From Microbispora hainanensis (GTDB lineage Bacteria; Actinomycetota; Actinomycetes; Streptosporangiales; Streptosporangiaceae), in the NCBI RefSeq assembly GCF_036186745.1, contig NZ_CP108086.1, forward strand, positions 1,860,001-1,924,000: a DNA stretch of 64,000 nucleotides, written 5' to 3'. A program made the position numbers and the translations under genes. Below are positions 17,671 through 25,974 of this stretch, one piece after another. Numbering within the stretch: the first letter of the stretch is position 1; each line of letters begins with the position of its first letter. The notes under the pieces are model-generated. The model made no database searches. It worked only from the letters and a program-made list of their open reading frames with translations, and was not told the origin of the DNA.

Positions 17671-19006
17671 CGATGAGGGTGATCTCGGGGGGCGCGCCCA
17701 CGCGGACCGGCGGCCCCCAGAAGCCCGCCCCTCGTGTCACGTACACCTGGGTCTGGCCGCCGCCCGCGCGCGGCACGCTCGCCAGCCCCGACACCACGGG
17801 CTGCTGCAGCGGAACGAGCAGGTTGAACGGCGCCATCTGGCCACCGTGGGTGTGCCCGGACAGCTGGAGATCGACGCCGTGCGCGGCGGCCTGCGTCACC
17901 TGGACGGGCTGATGGGCCATGAGCACCACGGGCCGGTTCGCGTCGCGGCCTCCGAGCGCCTTGTCGAGATCCGGGCCGTCGCCGGACGGCACGCCGTTGA
18001 GGTCGTTGACGCCCGCGAGGTCAAGCACGGCTCCCCCGTGCCGGATCTCGACCCGCTCGTTGCGCAGCGGCCGGACGCCCAGCGAGCGCAACTCCTCGAT
18101 CCATTCCTGGGGGCCCTCGGCGGTGTAGTACTCGTGATTGCCGGTCACGAAATATGCGCCATAGCGGGATTCGAGGGACTTGAGCGGCGTGGCCAGATGA
18201 CCGAGCTCGGCGACCGTGCCGTCCACCAGGTCGCCCACGATCGTCACCGCGTCGGCCTCCAGGCCGTTGATCATCCGGACGATTCGCTCGGTGTGCCCCC
18301 GGCCGGTCAGCGGGCCGAGATGGATGTCGCTGACGACCGCGATGCGCAGCCCGCTCATCCGGGGATCGAGCCGGGGCAGGCGGATCGGCACCCGCTCGAT
18401 CACCGGATCGCCGAGGGCCTCGCTCACGCCATAGCCGACGGTCGCGAGCGCTCCCACGGCCACGACCGCGGAGGCCGTACGGGAGATGAACAGCCGCCGG
18501 TCGAGCGCCGGCGGGTCCGCCTCGGCCCCCTCCGCCACCGGCCTGCCGGTCGTGGCCGTGCCCTGAGCGGCGGCGCCTCCCCCTGCCGCCGCACCGGCGA
18601 GGACCACCTCGTCCACCGGCACCGCCAGGACCGCCTCGTCCACGGGTGCCGCCTCTCCATCGGCCCGCTCGGCCGGAACGGCGGCTTCGGCCGTACGGCG
18701 GCGCCTGGACACGACGAACGTCGCGACCGCCCGGGGCACCTCCATCACCAGGCCCAACACGAACAGGTAGAACATGACGGCCAGCCACAGATAACCGGGC
18801 CAGGCCACGACCCGCTCCACGTCCATGCCGAGGCCGAGCCGGCTCCCGCCAAAGGTCACCACCATCAGGGCGGCGAGGACCACGAGCGCCCACGTCAGCA
18901 CCCGGCGCGAACGTGATCCCGGCGTCGTCGACGCCCTGACCAGCCTCCGCCACAGGTAGGCGTGCACGACCACGACGGCCACCAGAATCATGCCCACGAA
19001 CCCCAC
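17657..19006 (-). CDS. Membrane-bound calcineurin-like metallophosphoesterase
   Basis: 449 residues. Three N-terminal membrane segments (residues ~3-15, 37-52, 67-90) are followed by an Ala/Val/Glu-rich linker, a fourth hydrophobic segment (SAVVAVGALATVGYGV) and the catalytic domain. All metal-site motifs are present: VSDIHLG, GDLVDG, GNHEYY, AHQP and GHTHGGQ. Proteins of this layout hydrolyse phosphoesters (UDP-diacylglucosamine or phospholipid-related substrates have been shown for some relatives); the true substrate here is unknown. Alternative start at ATG 18991. Confidence 0.88.
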   Translation of the reverse strand: MGFVGMILVAVVVVHAYLWRRLVRASTTPGSRSRRVLTWALVVLAALMVVTFGGSRLGLGMDVERVVAWPGYLWLAVMFYLFVLGLVMEVPRAVATFVVSRRRRTAEAAVPAERADGEAAPVDEAVLAVPVDEVVLAGAAAGGGAAAQGTATTGRPVAEGAEADPPALDRRLFISRTASAVVAVGALATVGYGVSEALGDPVIERVPIRLPRLDPRMSGLRIAVVSDIHLGPLTGRGHTERIVRMINGLEADAVTIVGDLVDGTVAELGHLATPLKSLESRYGAYFVTGNHEYYTAEGPQEWIEELRSLGVRPLRNERVEIRHGGAVLDLAGVNDLNGVPSGDGPDLDKALGGRDANRPVVLMAHQPVQVTQAAAHGVDLQLSGHTHGGQMAPFNLLVPLQQPVVSGLASVPRAGGGQTQVYVTRGAGFWGPPVRVGAPPEITLIELHA

Positions 19007-19494
19007 GAGAACTCCCCTCGACCGGCGGCGATCAAGGGCCGGCTGACGACGATGCTATGAGCTCGCAGCGACAGCCGCGTCCGTTGTCCACAGCCGGGCT
19101 CCATCTGTGGACAACTCGCGAAGCCCCGCCGGGGCAGGCCACCGCGCCTGTGACGGTCCCTGGGCAGGCCACCGCCTGCGGGAAGGGCGCGCGCGGCCTC
19201 GTCCAGGCAGGACACCCCGCCCGGGACCTCGCCCGGGACCTCGCCCGGGCGGGGAACCTCACACCGCGCTCAGGGCAGTGCCATCACGCGCGAGCGCACC
19301 TGAGCGGGGTGCCCGCCACCGCGCCCGGGCAACCCACCCCGCTCACCACGGCACGTGCGACGGCATCAGCCACCGCACGTGCCACCGCAGCAGAGAACGC
19401 GCGAACCGCGCCCCTGATGGGAGCGCGGTTCGCGGTGACAGGCGACCGGCGAAGACCCTCGGTCAGTGGAGAACCGGGATCAGTGGAAAACCGG
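19007..19494. other. GC-rich gene-free region with paired DnaA boxes and short repeats
   Basis: About 490 bases between the phosphoesterase start and the end of topA. It contains two exact DnaA boxes (separate entry), a 12-bp tandem repeat GCCCGGGACCTC (19219-19230, 19231-19242, partial third) and repeated GCACGTGC-type motifs (19350-19390). The long plus-strand ORF through here is an antisense shadow of topA. I see no gene. Confidence 0.55.
19084..19114. promoter_or_regulatory. Inverted pair of DnaA boxes
   Basis: TTGTCCACA at 19084-19092 and its reverse complement TGTGGACAA at 19106-19114, separated by 13 bases. Both are exact matches to the consensus used by Streptomyces-type DnaA. They lie upstream of the phosphoesterase start. 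Confidence 0.6.
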
Positions 19495-22200
19495 TCAGGA
19501 CTTCGCTGCGGGCTTCTTCGTGGTGGTCCTGGCCCGGGTCGTGCGCTTGGGGGCAGGTGCCCGCTCCCGCCGTTCGGCCAGCAGCTCCGCCGCCCGCTCC
19601 AGCGTGATGTCCTCGACCGTGTCGCCCTTGCGCAGGGACGCGTTGGTCTCGCCGTCGGTGACGTACGGACCGAAGCGGCCCTCCTTCACCACGACCGGCT
19701 TCTTGGAGTTCGGGTCCTCGCCCAGCTCACGAAGGGGCGGCGCGGCGGCGGCACGGCCACGCCCGCGGGCCTTCGGCTGCGCGAACAGCTCCTTGGCCTG
19801 CTCGATCGTGATCGTCAGCAGGTCCTCCTCGGACGGCAGCGACCGCGAGTCGGTGCCCTTCTTGATGTAGGGCCCGAACTTGCCGTTCTGCGCGGTCACC
19901 TCCTCGCCGTCGATCTCGCCGACGACCCGCGGAAGCTGGAGCAGCTTCAGCGCCTGCTCCAGCGTGATCGTGTCCAGGTCCATCGACTTGAACAGCGAGC
20001 TGGTCCGCGGCTTGGGAGCGTCCGCCTTCTTCGTCCGCTTCTTGCCGTCCTCCGGCGCCGGCTCCTCGGGCAGGATCTCCGTGACGTACGGGCCATAACG
20101 GCCGTCCTTGGCCACGATCTTCCGGCCGGTCGCGGGGTCGACGCCCAGCTCGCGGTCGCCGCTCGGACGCGAGAACAGCTCCTCGGCCTTCTCGGCGGTC
20201 AGCTCGTCCGGCGCCATGTCCTCCGGGATGTTCACCCGGGCGCCGTCGCGGTCGAGGTAGGGCCCGTAGCGGCCGACCCTGATCACGATGTCCGTCCCCT
20301 TGATCGGGAACGAGCTGATCTCCTTGGCGTCGATCTCGTTGAGGTCGGTGACCATCTCCTTCAGGCCCTCGTCGCCGTCCTCGCCGCCGAAGTAGAAGCG
20401 GCGCAGCTCGGGCACCCGCTCGGCGCGGTTGTTGGCGATGTCGTCGAGGACCTTCTCCATCTCGGCCGTGAAGTCGTAGTCGACCAGGTTGCCGAAGTGC
20501 TGTTCGAGCAGGTTGACCACGGCGAACGCCAGGAACGACGGCACCAGGGCGGTGCCCTTCTTGAACACGTAGCCCCGGTCGAGGATCGTTCCGATGATCG
20601 ACGCGTACGTCGACGGACGCCCGATCTCCCGGTCTTCCAGCTCCTTGACCAGCGACGCCTCGGTGTAGCGCGCGGGCGGCTTGGTCGAGTGCCCGAGCGC
20701 GCTCAGCTCGGCCGCCGTGAGCCGGTCGCCCTCGGCCAGCGCCGGCAGGCGCTTCTCCGAGTCGTCCCGGTCGGTCGAGGGGTCGTCCGCGCCCTCGACG
20801 TACGCCTTGAGGAAGCCGTGGAAGGTGATCGTCCGGCCGGTGGCGCTGAACTCGACGTTCTCTCCGGCGCTGGACGTGCCGCCGACCTTGACCGACACCG
20901 ACTCGCCGACCGCGTCCTTCATCTGGGACGCGACCGTACGCTGCCAGATCAGCTCGTACAGCCGGAACATGTCCCCGGACAGGCCGGTCTCACCCGGCGT
21001 GCGGAACTCCTCGCCGGACGGCCGGATGGCCTCGTGCGCCTCCTGGGCGTTCTTCACCTTGCTGGTGTATACGCGCGGCTTGTCCGGCACGTACGCCGAG
21101 CCGTACAGCTTGATCGCCTGGCTGCGGGCGGCGGCGACGGCGGTCTCCGACAGCGTGATGCTGTCGGTTCGCATGTAGGTGATGTAGCCGTTCTCGTAGA
21201 GCCGCTGGGCCACCTGCATCGTGTATTTGGCGGAGAAGCCCAGCTTGCGGCTCGCCTCCTGCTGCAGCGTGGTCGTCCGGAACGGCGCGTACGGCTTGCG
21301 CGTGTACGGCTTGCGCTCGACCGACCGCACGGCGTAATCCACGCCCTCCAGCCGGCCGGCGAGGGCCGTCGCGGCGGCCTCGTCGAGGTGGAGGACGTCG
21401 GAGCTCTTCAGCTTGCCGGTGGAGGCGAAGTCGCGGCCCTGGGCCACGCGCCTGCCGTCCACGCCGGTCAGCGTCGCGGAGAACGTCCGGGGGTCGTCGC
21501 CCGCCCGGCCGGTGTCGAACAGCGCCTGAAGATCCCAGTAGTTGGCGGCCGTGAACGCCATCCGCTCGCGCTCGCGCTCCACCACCAGCCGGGTCGCGAC
21601 CGACTGAACACGACCGGCGGAAAGCCGCGGCTTGACCTTCTTCCACAGGACCGGGCTGACCTCGTAGCCGTACAGGCGGTCGAGGATGCGCCGGGTCTCC
21701 TGGGCGTCGACCAGACGGAGGTTCAGGTCACGGGGGTTGGAGACCGCGTCCCTGATCGCGTGCGGGGTGATCTCGTGGAACACCATGCGGTGCACGGGGA
21801 TCTTGGGCTTCAGCACCTCGCGGAGGTGCCACGCGATGGCCTCGCCCTCCCGGTCCTCGTCGGTCGCGAGGTAGAGCTCGTCGGCTTCCTTGAGGAGCTG
21901 CTTGAGCTTGGACACCTGCGACTTCTTGTCCGGGTTAACGACGTAGAGCGGCTCGAACTCGTGGTCGACGTTCACCCCGAGGCGGGCCCAGGCCTCCTCC
22001 TTGTACTTCTCCGGGATGTCATCGGCCTTCTCCGGAAGATCGCGGATGTGGCCGATGCTCGACTCGACGATGTAGCCGCGCCCGAGGTACCCGGCGATCG
22101 TCTTCGCCTTCGCGGGCGATTCCACGATCACCAGGCGGGTTCCGCCGGCGTTGCCGTTGTTGGCTGGCACGCTGCTTCCTACCTCGCTGTCCGCTGTCAT
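19495..22200 (-). CDS. topA: DNA topoisomerase I
   Basis: 901 residues, a type IA topoisomerase relaxing negative supercoils. The TOPRIM domain starts at LVIVESPAKAKTIAGYLG and includes the acidic triad segment TDEDREGEAIAWHL. The active-site Tyr342 lies in GYITYMRTDS. The toroidal core continues through RLSAGRVQSVATRL. In place of zinc ribbons the C-terminus has repeated Topo_C modules (GRYGPYVTE, GKFGPYIKK, GRFGPYVTD) and a Lys/Ala-rich tail, the standard actinobacterial form that aids processivity. It has its own promoter region (22201-22432), divergent from the DUF5703 gene. Confidence 0.97.
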   Translation of the reverse strand: MTADSEVGSSVPANNGNAGGTRLVIVESPAKAKTIAGYLGRGYIVESSIGHIRDLPEKADDIPEKYKEEAWARLGVNVDHEFEPLYVVNPDKKSQVSKLKQLLKEADELYLATDEDREGEAIAWHLREVLKPKIPVHRMVFHEITPHAIRDAVSNPRDLNLRLVDAQETRRILDRLYGYEVSPVLWKKVKPRLSAGRVQSVATRLVVERERERMAFTAANYWDLQALFDTGRAGDDPRTFSATLTGVDGRRVAQGRDFASTGKLKSSDVLHLDEAAATALAGRLEGVDYAVRSVERKPYTRKPYAPFRTTTLQQEASRKLGFSAKYTMQVAQRLYENGYITYMRTDSITLSETAVAAARSQAIKLYGSAYVPDKPRVYTSKVKNAQEAHEAIRPSGEEFRTPGETGLSGDMFRLYELIWQRTVASQMKDAVGESVSVKVGGTSSAGENVEFSATGRTITFHGFLKAYVEGADDPSTDRDDSEKRLPALAEGDRLTAAELSALGHSTKPPARYTEASLVKELEDREIGRPSTYASIIGTILDRGYVFKKGTALVPSFLAFAVVNLLEQHFGNLVDYDFTAEMEKVLDDIANNRAERVPELRRFYFGGEDGDEGLKEMVTDLNEIDAKEISSFPIKGTDIVIRVGRYGPYLDRDGARVNIPEDMAPDELTAEKAEELFSRPSGDRELGVDPATGRKIVAKDGRYGPYVTEILPEEPAPEDGKKRTKKADAPKPRTSSLFKSMDLDTITLEQALKLLQLPRVVGEIDGEEVTAQNGKFGPYIKKGTDSRSLPSEEDLLTITIEQAKELFAQPKARGRGRAAAAPPLRELGEDPNSKKPVVVKEGRFGPYVTDGETNASLRKGDTVEDITLERAAELLAERRERAPAPKRTTRARTTTKKPAAKS

Positions 22201-22432
22201 TCCCCGTGCTGCCGGGCTTCGTACTCCCGGCTCATGACACCCTCGTCGTCCGGGCCGGAGGCTCCTACCCCCTGGGGGCGCCGACGAGGCGCCGCTTTGA
22301 AGGTACCTGCCGCCGCACGTTCCTCCCCCTCGGGCTACCCGGTTATGTCCGGGAATGTAACCCGCCTGGCGCTGTTATCCACGGAGACGCAGAATAGAGC
22401 CCAACGAGTTCCCTAGCACGCCCCGGAGACCA
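22201..22432. promoter_or_regulatory. Divergent promoter region of topA and the DUF5703 gene
   Basis: 232 bases between the two starts. A near-consensus DnaA-like site TTATCCACG lies at 22375-22383. The topA promoter is expected here; in other actinomycetes it responds to supercoiling, but no element proves that here. Confidence 0.45.
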
Positions 22433-22624
22433 ATGGCAGTGCTCGACTACTCCTATCTGGACCTGTATCTCCCTCGGGACACCCCTCGCGAGGCGGCGAG
22501 GCAGATGCTCACGGAGCATGCCGAGCACGGAGATTGGGAGCTGGAGCGGTTACGCCTTTATCCCGACGGCAGCAGGCGCGTCCGGCTGCGTCGGAAGATC
22601 ATACGGGCCGCACGGACCATGTGA
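22433..22624 (+). CDS. DUF5703 family protein
   Basis: 63 residues, MAVLDYSYLDLYLPRDTP, AARQMLTEHAEHGDWELERLRLYPDGSRRVRLRRKII. This matches a small conserved actinobacterial family of unknown function with fixed length. It is soluble, with a very basic C-terminal third. The start ATG is fixed by family conservation. Confidence 0.85.
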   Translation: MAVLDYSYLDLYLPRDTPREAARQMLTEHAEHGDWELERLRLYPDGSRRVRLRRKIIRAARTM

Positions 22625-22734
22625 CCCCAGGTGCCGCGGACGCCACGGTCAAAACGGCTTTGCTCATCCGCAATCTCGTTGCAGTCATGGCCGTAAGTGC
22701 TCCCATCTGTCTTGAAACAGTACCGGACAAAAGG

Positions 22735-22775
22735 GCTTTGCCCGCCCCGGGCCGCGCCCCCGGAACGGGCAAAGC
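22735..22775. terminator. Hairpin after the DUF5703 gene
   Basis: GCTTTGCCCG (22735-22744) pairs with CGGGCAAAGC (22766-22775). The 21-base loop is itself GC-rich and can fold further. A likely terminator for the plus-strand gene. Confidence 0.65.
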
Positions 22776-22813
22776 GATCATGCCTCCTCCACTGGTGGTG
22801 GGGGGCGTCCTGG

Positions 22814-22859
22814 TCGCCCGCGCCGGAAGCGTCTGGCAGACGCTCCCCGGCGCGGGCGA
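22814..22859. terminator. Long two-part hairpin downstream of the poly-chaplin gene
   Basis: An outer 13-bp perfect stem (22814-22826 with 22847-22859) encloses an inner stem (22828-22833 with 22839-22844). It lies about 100 bases past the chaplin stop on the minus strand and is the best terminator candidate for it. Confidence 0.65.
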
Positions 22860-22956
22860 GTGATATCCCTCGCCTCCGTCAGCCGCGCGCCGCCCGATCG
22901 CTCCGTACGGCCGTCGCCGCCGGAGGCGTTCCGAGCCGTCACGCGCGGCCGTACGA

Positions 22957-25032
22957 CTACTTGCGGCCGAACCGGAAGCGGCGGGTGACGGCGAACAGGC
23001 TCGCCGAGGCGGCGAACATGGCGCCGAGGGCCAGAGCGAGGAGCGACGCCGGGTTCATCCCGGTCAGGCCGACGGGCTGCTCGGCGCTCATCAGGTTGAG
23101 CGGCAGCAGGCCGTCGGTGCTCTTGCCGAGGTCGCCGGTCGGGAGGCCGCGCGTCGCGTCCTCCAGCGTCTTGGCGGCGGGCAGCGAGCGGGTCGCGCCG
23201 TCGAGCGTGCCGCCGACCTTGGAGACGGCCGCGGGGGTGCTGCCGGCCTTCTTGCCCTTGGCGTCGGAGACGACGGGCAGGCTCGGCGTCTCCGGCAGGC
23301 CCAGCATGTTCGGCAGGTCGCCGACGACGGGAGCGGTCGGGGTGGCGGCGGCGCTCATCGGCTGCACCGTCTGCTTGCCCGACAGCACCGACGCGCCCGG
23401 CATGGCGGGCATGACCCCGGCGCGGGCGGCCTTGTGCTGCGGGAAGCCCCCGGAGCCGTGACGCTTCCAGCCGCCGCCCACCTGGGCGCCGCCGAGGCAC
23501 CCCGCGGCGGCGTCGCCGAGCACGGCCACCGAGTTGCCGCAGATGTTGATCGGAGCGGTGATCGGGGCGACGATCTGGTTGCCCGCGAGGATCCCGTGCC
23601 GGCCCGAGGTGATGTTGCCGCCCGCCCCGGCGCCGCCGCCGAGGACCGAGGCGCCGCCCTGGCAGCCCGCGTGGGACTTGCCGATGACGGCCACCGCGTT
23701 GCCGCAGACGTTGATCGGAGCGGTGATCGGCGCGACGACCTGGTTGCCGCCCAGGATCGAGCCGTGGCCGGACGTGACGTTGCCGCCCGCGCCCCGGACG
23801 CCGTGCTTGCTCCAGCCGCCGACGATCGTCGCGCCGCCGCGGCAGCCCGCGAAGGCGTCGCCCGCGATCGCGATGGCGTTGCCGCAGACGTTGATCGGCA
23901 CCGTGATCGGCGCGACGACCTGGTTGCCGCCCCCGATGCTGTGCACACCGCTGGTGCGGTTGCCGCCCGCGCCTCCGCCGGACCAGCCGCCGTGGCCGCC
24001 CTTGCCCCAGTGACCGCCCTTGCCCCCGTGGCCGTGGCCGCCCTTGCAGCTGCCCGAGCCGTTGCCGCAGACGTCGATCGGCGTGATGATCGGCGAGATC
24101 ACCTGGGTGCCGCCGCCCACGGCGTAGCGGCCGTCGGTGTCGTGGCCGGTCGATCCGGGACGGTTCCAGTGACCGCCTCCCTTGTGACCGCCCCCGTTGT
24201 GACCGCCCCCGTTGTGACCGCCGTACCCGCCGTGGCCGTGGCCGCCCTTGCCTCCGTGGCCGTGACCACCCTTGCCCCCGTGGCCGCCCTTGCCGCCGGA
24301 GCCGCCCACGGACGAGCCTCCGGTGCAGCCCGAGAACGCCTTGCCGATGGCCGCGACGGAGTTGCCGCAGACGTTGATCGGAGCGGTGATCGGCGCGACG
24401 ACCTGGTTGCCGCCCAGGATCGAGCCGTGTCCGCTGGTGCGGTTGCCGCCGGCGCGGACGACGTCACGGCCGCCGCCGACGAAGGCGCCGCCGCGGCATC
24501 CGGCGGTGGCGTTGCCGAAGACGGCGATCGAGTTGCCGCACAGGTTGATCGGAGCGGTGATCGGCGCGACGACCTGGTTGCCGCCCCCGATGCTGTGCAC
24601 ACCGCTGGTGCGGTTGCCGCCCGCGTTACCGCGCCGTCCCGGGCTCTTGACGGCCGCGCCGCCACGGCAGCTCGCGTCCGACTTGCCGATGACCGACACC
24701 GCGTTGCCGCAGGCGTTGACCGGGATGTTGATCGGCGCTTCGACCTGGTTGCCGCCGAGGATGCTGCCCGCTCCGGAGGTCTTGTTCTCTCCGGCGCCCA
24801 CGCCCGCGCCCTGCACGACCGCGCCGCCCTGGGAGGAGGCCCGTGACTGGCCGATGACGGCCACCGCGTTGCCGCTGATGTCGATCGGCAGGGTCACCGG
24901 TATGTCGATCTGGTTGCCGCCGAGCACCGAGTGACTGCCGTCGGTGTCGGCGAGAGCCGTACCGCTGCCAAGGGCCATGACGCCGGCGGCCAGAAACGCC
25001 GCGGAGGTCGAGCCCTTCGCCCACGTTCGCAT
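22957..25032 (-). CDS. Giant chaplin-family surface protein with eight chaplin domains
   Basis: 691 residues. A signal peptide ends at GTALA (about residue 29). Eight chaplin (DUF320) domains follow, each GGNQ(V/I)xxPIxxPI(N/D)xCGN plus a conserved xxGC(R)GG tail. The first lacks both Cys (DISGN, SSQGG) and the fifth is degenerate (GGTQVISPIITPIDVCGNGSGSC). Segments between domains 4 and 5 and after 5 are Gly/His/Lys-rich (GKGGHGHGG-type repeats), potentially metal-binding. The C-terminus has Ala/Lys linker sequence, GLTG (a weak sortase-like motif), a membrane segment (LLALALGAMFAASASLFAV) and a basic tail (RRFRFGRK), like wall-anchored long chaplins. Chaplins form amphipathic amyloid films on aerial hyphae. 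Streptomyces long chaplins have two domains, so eight is far beyond that. Confidence 0.9.
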   Translation of the reverse strand: MRTWAKGSTSAAFLAAGVMALGSGTALADTDGSHSVLGGNQIDIPVTLPIDISGNAVAVIGQSRASSQGGAVVQGAGVGAGENKTSGAGSILGGNQVEAPINIPVNACGNAVSVIGKSDASCRGGAAVKSPGRRGNAGGNRTSGVHSIGGGNQVVAPITAPINLCGNSIAVFGNATAGCRGGAFVGGGRDVVRAGGNRTSGHGSILGGNQVVAPITAPINVCGNSVAAIGKAFSGCTGGSSVGGSGGKGGHGGKGGHGHGGKGGHGHGGYGGHNGGGHNGGGHKGGGHWNRPGSTGHDTDGRYAVGGGTQVISPIITPIDVCGNGSGSCKGGHGHGGKGGHWGKGGHGGWSGGGAGGNRTSGVHSIGGGNQVVAPITVPINVCGNAIAIAGDAFAGCRGGATIVGGWSKHGVRGAGGNVTSGHGSILGGNQVVAPITAPINVCGNAVAVIGKSHAGCQGGASVLGGGAGAGGNITSGRHGILAGNQIVAPITAPINICGNSVAVLGDAAAGCLGGAQVGGGWKRHGSGGFPQHKAARAGVMPAMPGASVLSGKQTVQPMSAAATPTAPVVGDLPNMLGLPETPSLPVVSDAKGKKAGSTPAAVSKVGGTLDGATRSLPAAKTLEDATRGLPTGDLGKSTDGLLPLNLMSAEQPVGLTGMNPASLLALALGAMFAASASLFAVTRRFRFGRK

Positions 25033-25238
25033 GATGAATGCTCCTAGTGGTTCTTCTTAGGGGGTTACCTGACAGCTCGTGACGCGAGTCCGGGCCGCAT
25101 GAGCACAGCGGAGCCGTAGGACGGTCACGAGGATGGGAAATTCCGCGTCACCCGCGGGAGCCTGCCGCCCGGGCACCACGAGCGAGGGCAGGCGGTGGCA
25201 CCGGTCGCCGTACGACGGGGACCGGCGCTGAAGCGGGA

Positions 25239-25865
25239 TCAGTCAGGAGAGAAAGACGGGTCGTCCGCCGCTGTGCGGACAACCGGGGGAACAACCGCCG
25301 CCAGAGGGGCGGGCAGCTTGGTGAAGCGCGGTTCGAACACTTCCCGCGCGACATCCCCGAACAGGATGCTTCCACCGCTCGACTGCGGGACCAGGCCCTG
25401 GTCTGCGGGCGCGTGGTCCGCGGTGGAGGGTGGGGGGAGCAGCGGCTTCGACTGGCTGGTGAGCCCGTCGACCGTGCGCCCCGCCATCGCCTCGGCGTTC
25501 ACCGAGACGTCGTGCGCCACCGTGGGGAAACCGTCGGTGATCTTCCCGTGGGACCCGGCCCCGCCCGGCGAGGGCGGCAGACCGAGATCCGGACCTGAGA
25601 GACGATCGGGAAGAACCGACCCGGCGACGTCATGTGAGGGTGTGGTCCCGGCCACGGACATCGCCGTGCCGAAGACACCGAAGAACAGGCCGAGCAGCCA
25701 TCCGGCGGCGATCAGCCCGCCGACGACCAACAGGCGACCCAGACGGGAGCCGGCCGCGAACCGCGCCATCCGGCCCCGCTTCGCAGAGCCGGGAGACGTG
25801 ACGCGCACGCCGGGAACGGCGGAGGGCGAGCCCGCCCTGCGCTGTTCCTGCGACGTGCGCGTCAC
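25239..25865 (-). CDS. Unrecognised membrane-anchored extracytoplasmic protein
   Basis: 208 residues. A basic N-terminus with a single membrane segment (~residues 45-70, LLVVGGLIAAGWLLGLFFGVF) precedes a Pro/Ser/Asp-rich, probably disordered, outside part with no cysteines. I recognise no family. It is on the same strand as the poly-chaplin gene and 206 bases upstream of it, so joint expression is possible and it may take part in the same surface layer, but that is inference from position only. Confidence 0.65.
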   Translation of the reverse strand: MTRTSQEQRRAGSPSAVPGVRVTSPGSAKRGRMARFAAGSRLGRLLVVGGLIAAGWLLGLFFGVFGTAMSVAGTTPSHDVAGSVLPDRLSGPDLGLPPSPGGAGSHGKITDGFPTVAHDVSVNAEAMAGRTVDGLTSQSKPLLPPPSTADHAPADQGLVPQSSGGSILFGDVAREVFEPRFTKLPAPLAAVVPPVVRTAADDPSFSPD

Positions 25866-25974
25866 GCGACCTCCCCAAACCGCTGAGTCAACAGTCCGCC
25901 GGGCCTATCCGGTGCGGATCAACCCCCAACGGAGAGTTACTGTAGCGGCACGGCACGTGATCGCAAGAGCTTTC

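Larger units (their letters stand above)
22625..22956. other. Gene-free region with two strong hairpins
   Basis: About 330 bases between the convergent DUF5703 and poly-chaplin genes. It carries the two hairpins listed separately and no supportable ORF. Confidence 0.6.

Noticed and set aside
19057..22416. A 1,119-codon plus-strand ORF over the topA region
   Set aside because: It is the exact antisense of topA, with Arg/Leu/Asp/Val-rich low-complexity translation. Long antisense ORFs are common at this G+C.
23434..24846. Regularly spaced ~170-bp similar units, at first sight CRISPR-like or a satellite array
   Set aside because: They are codons of chaplin domains in a single protein, too long and too varied for CRISPR repeats. 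No CRISPR array or cas gene was seen in the window.
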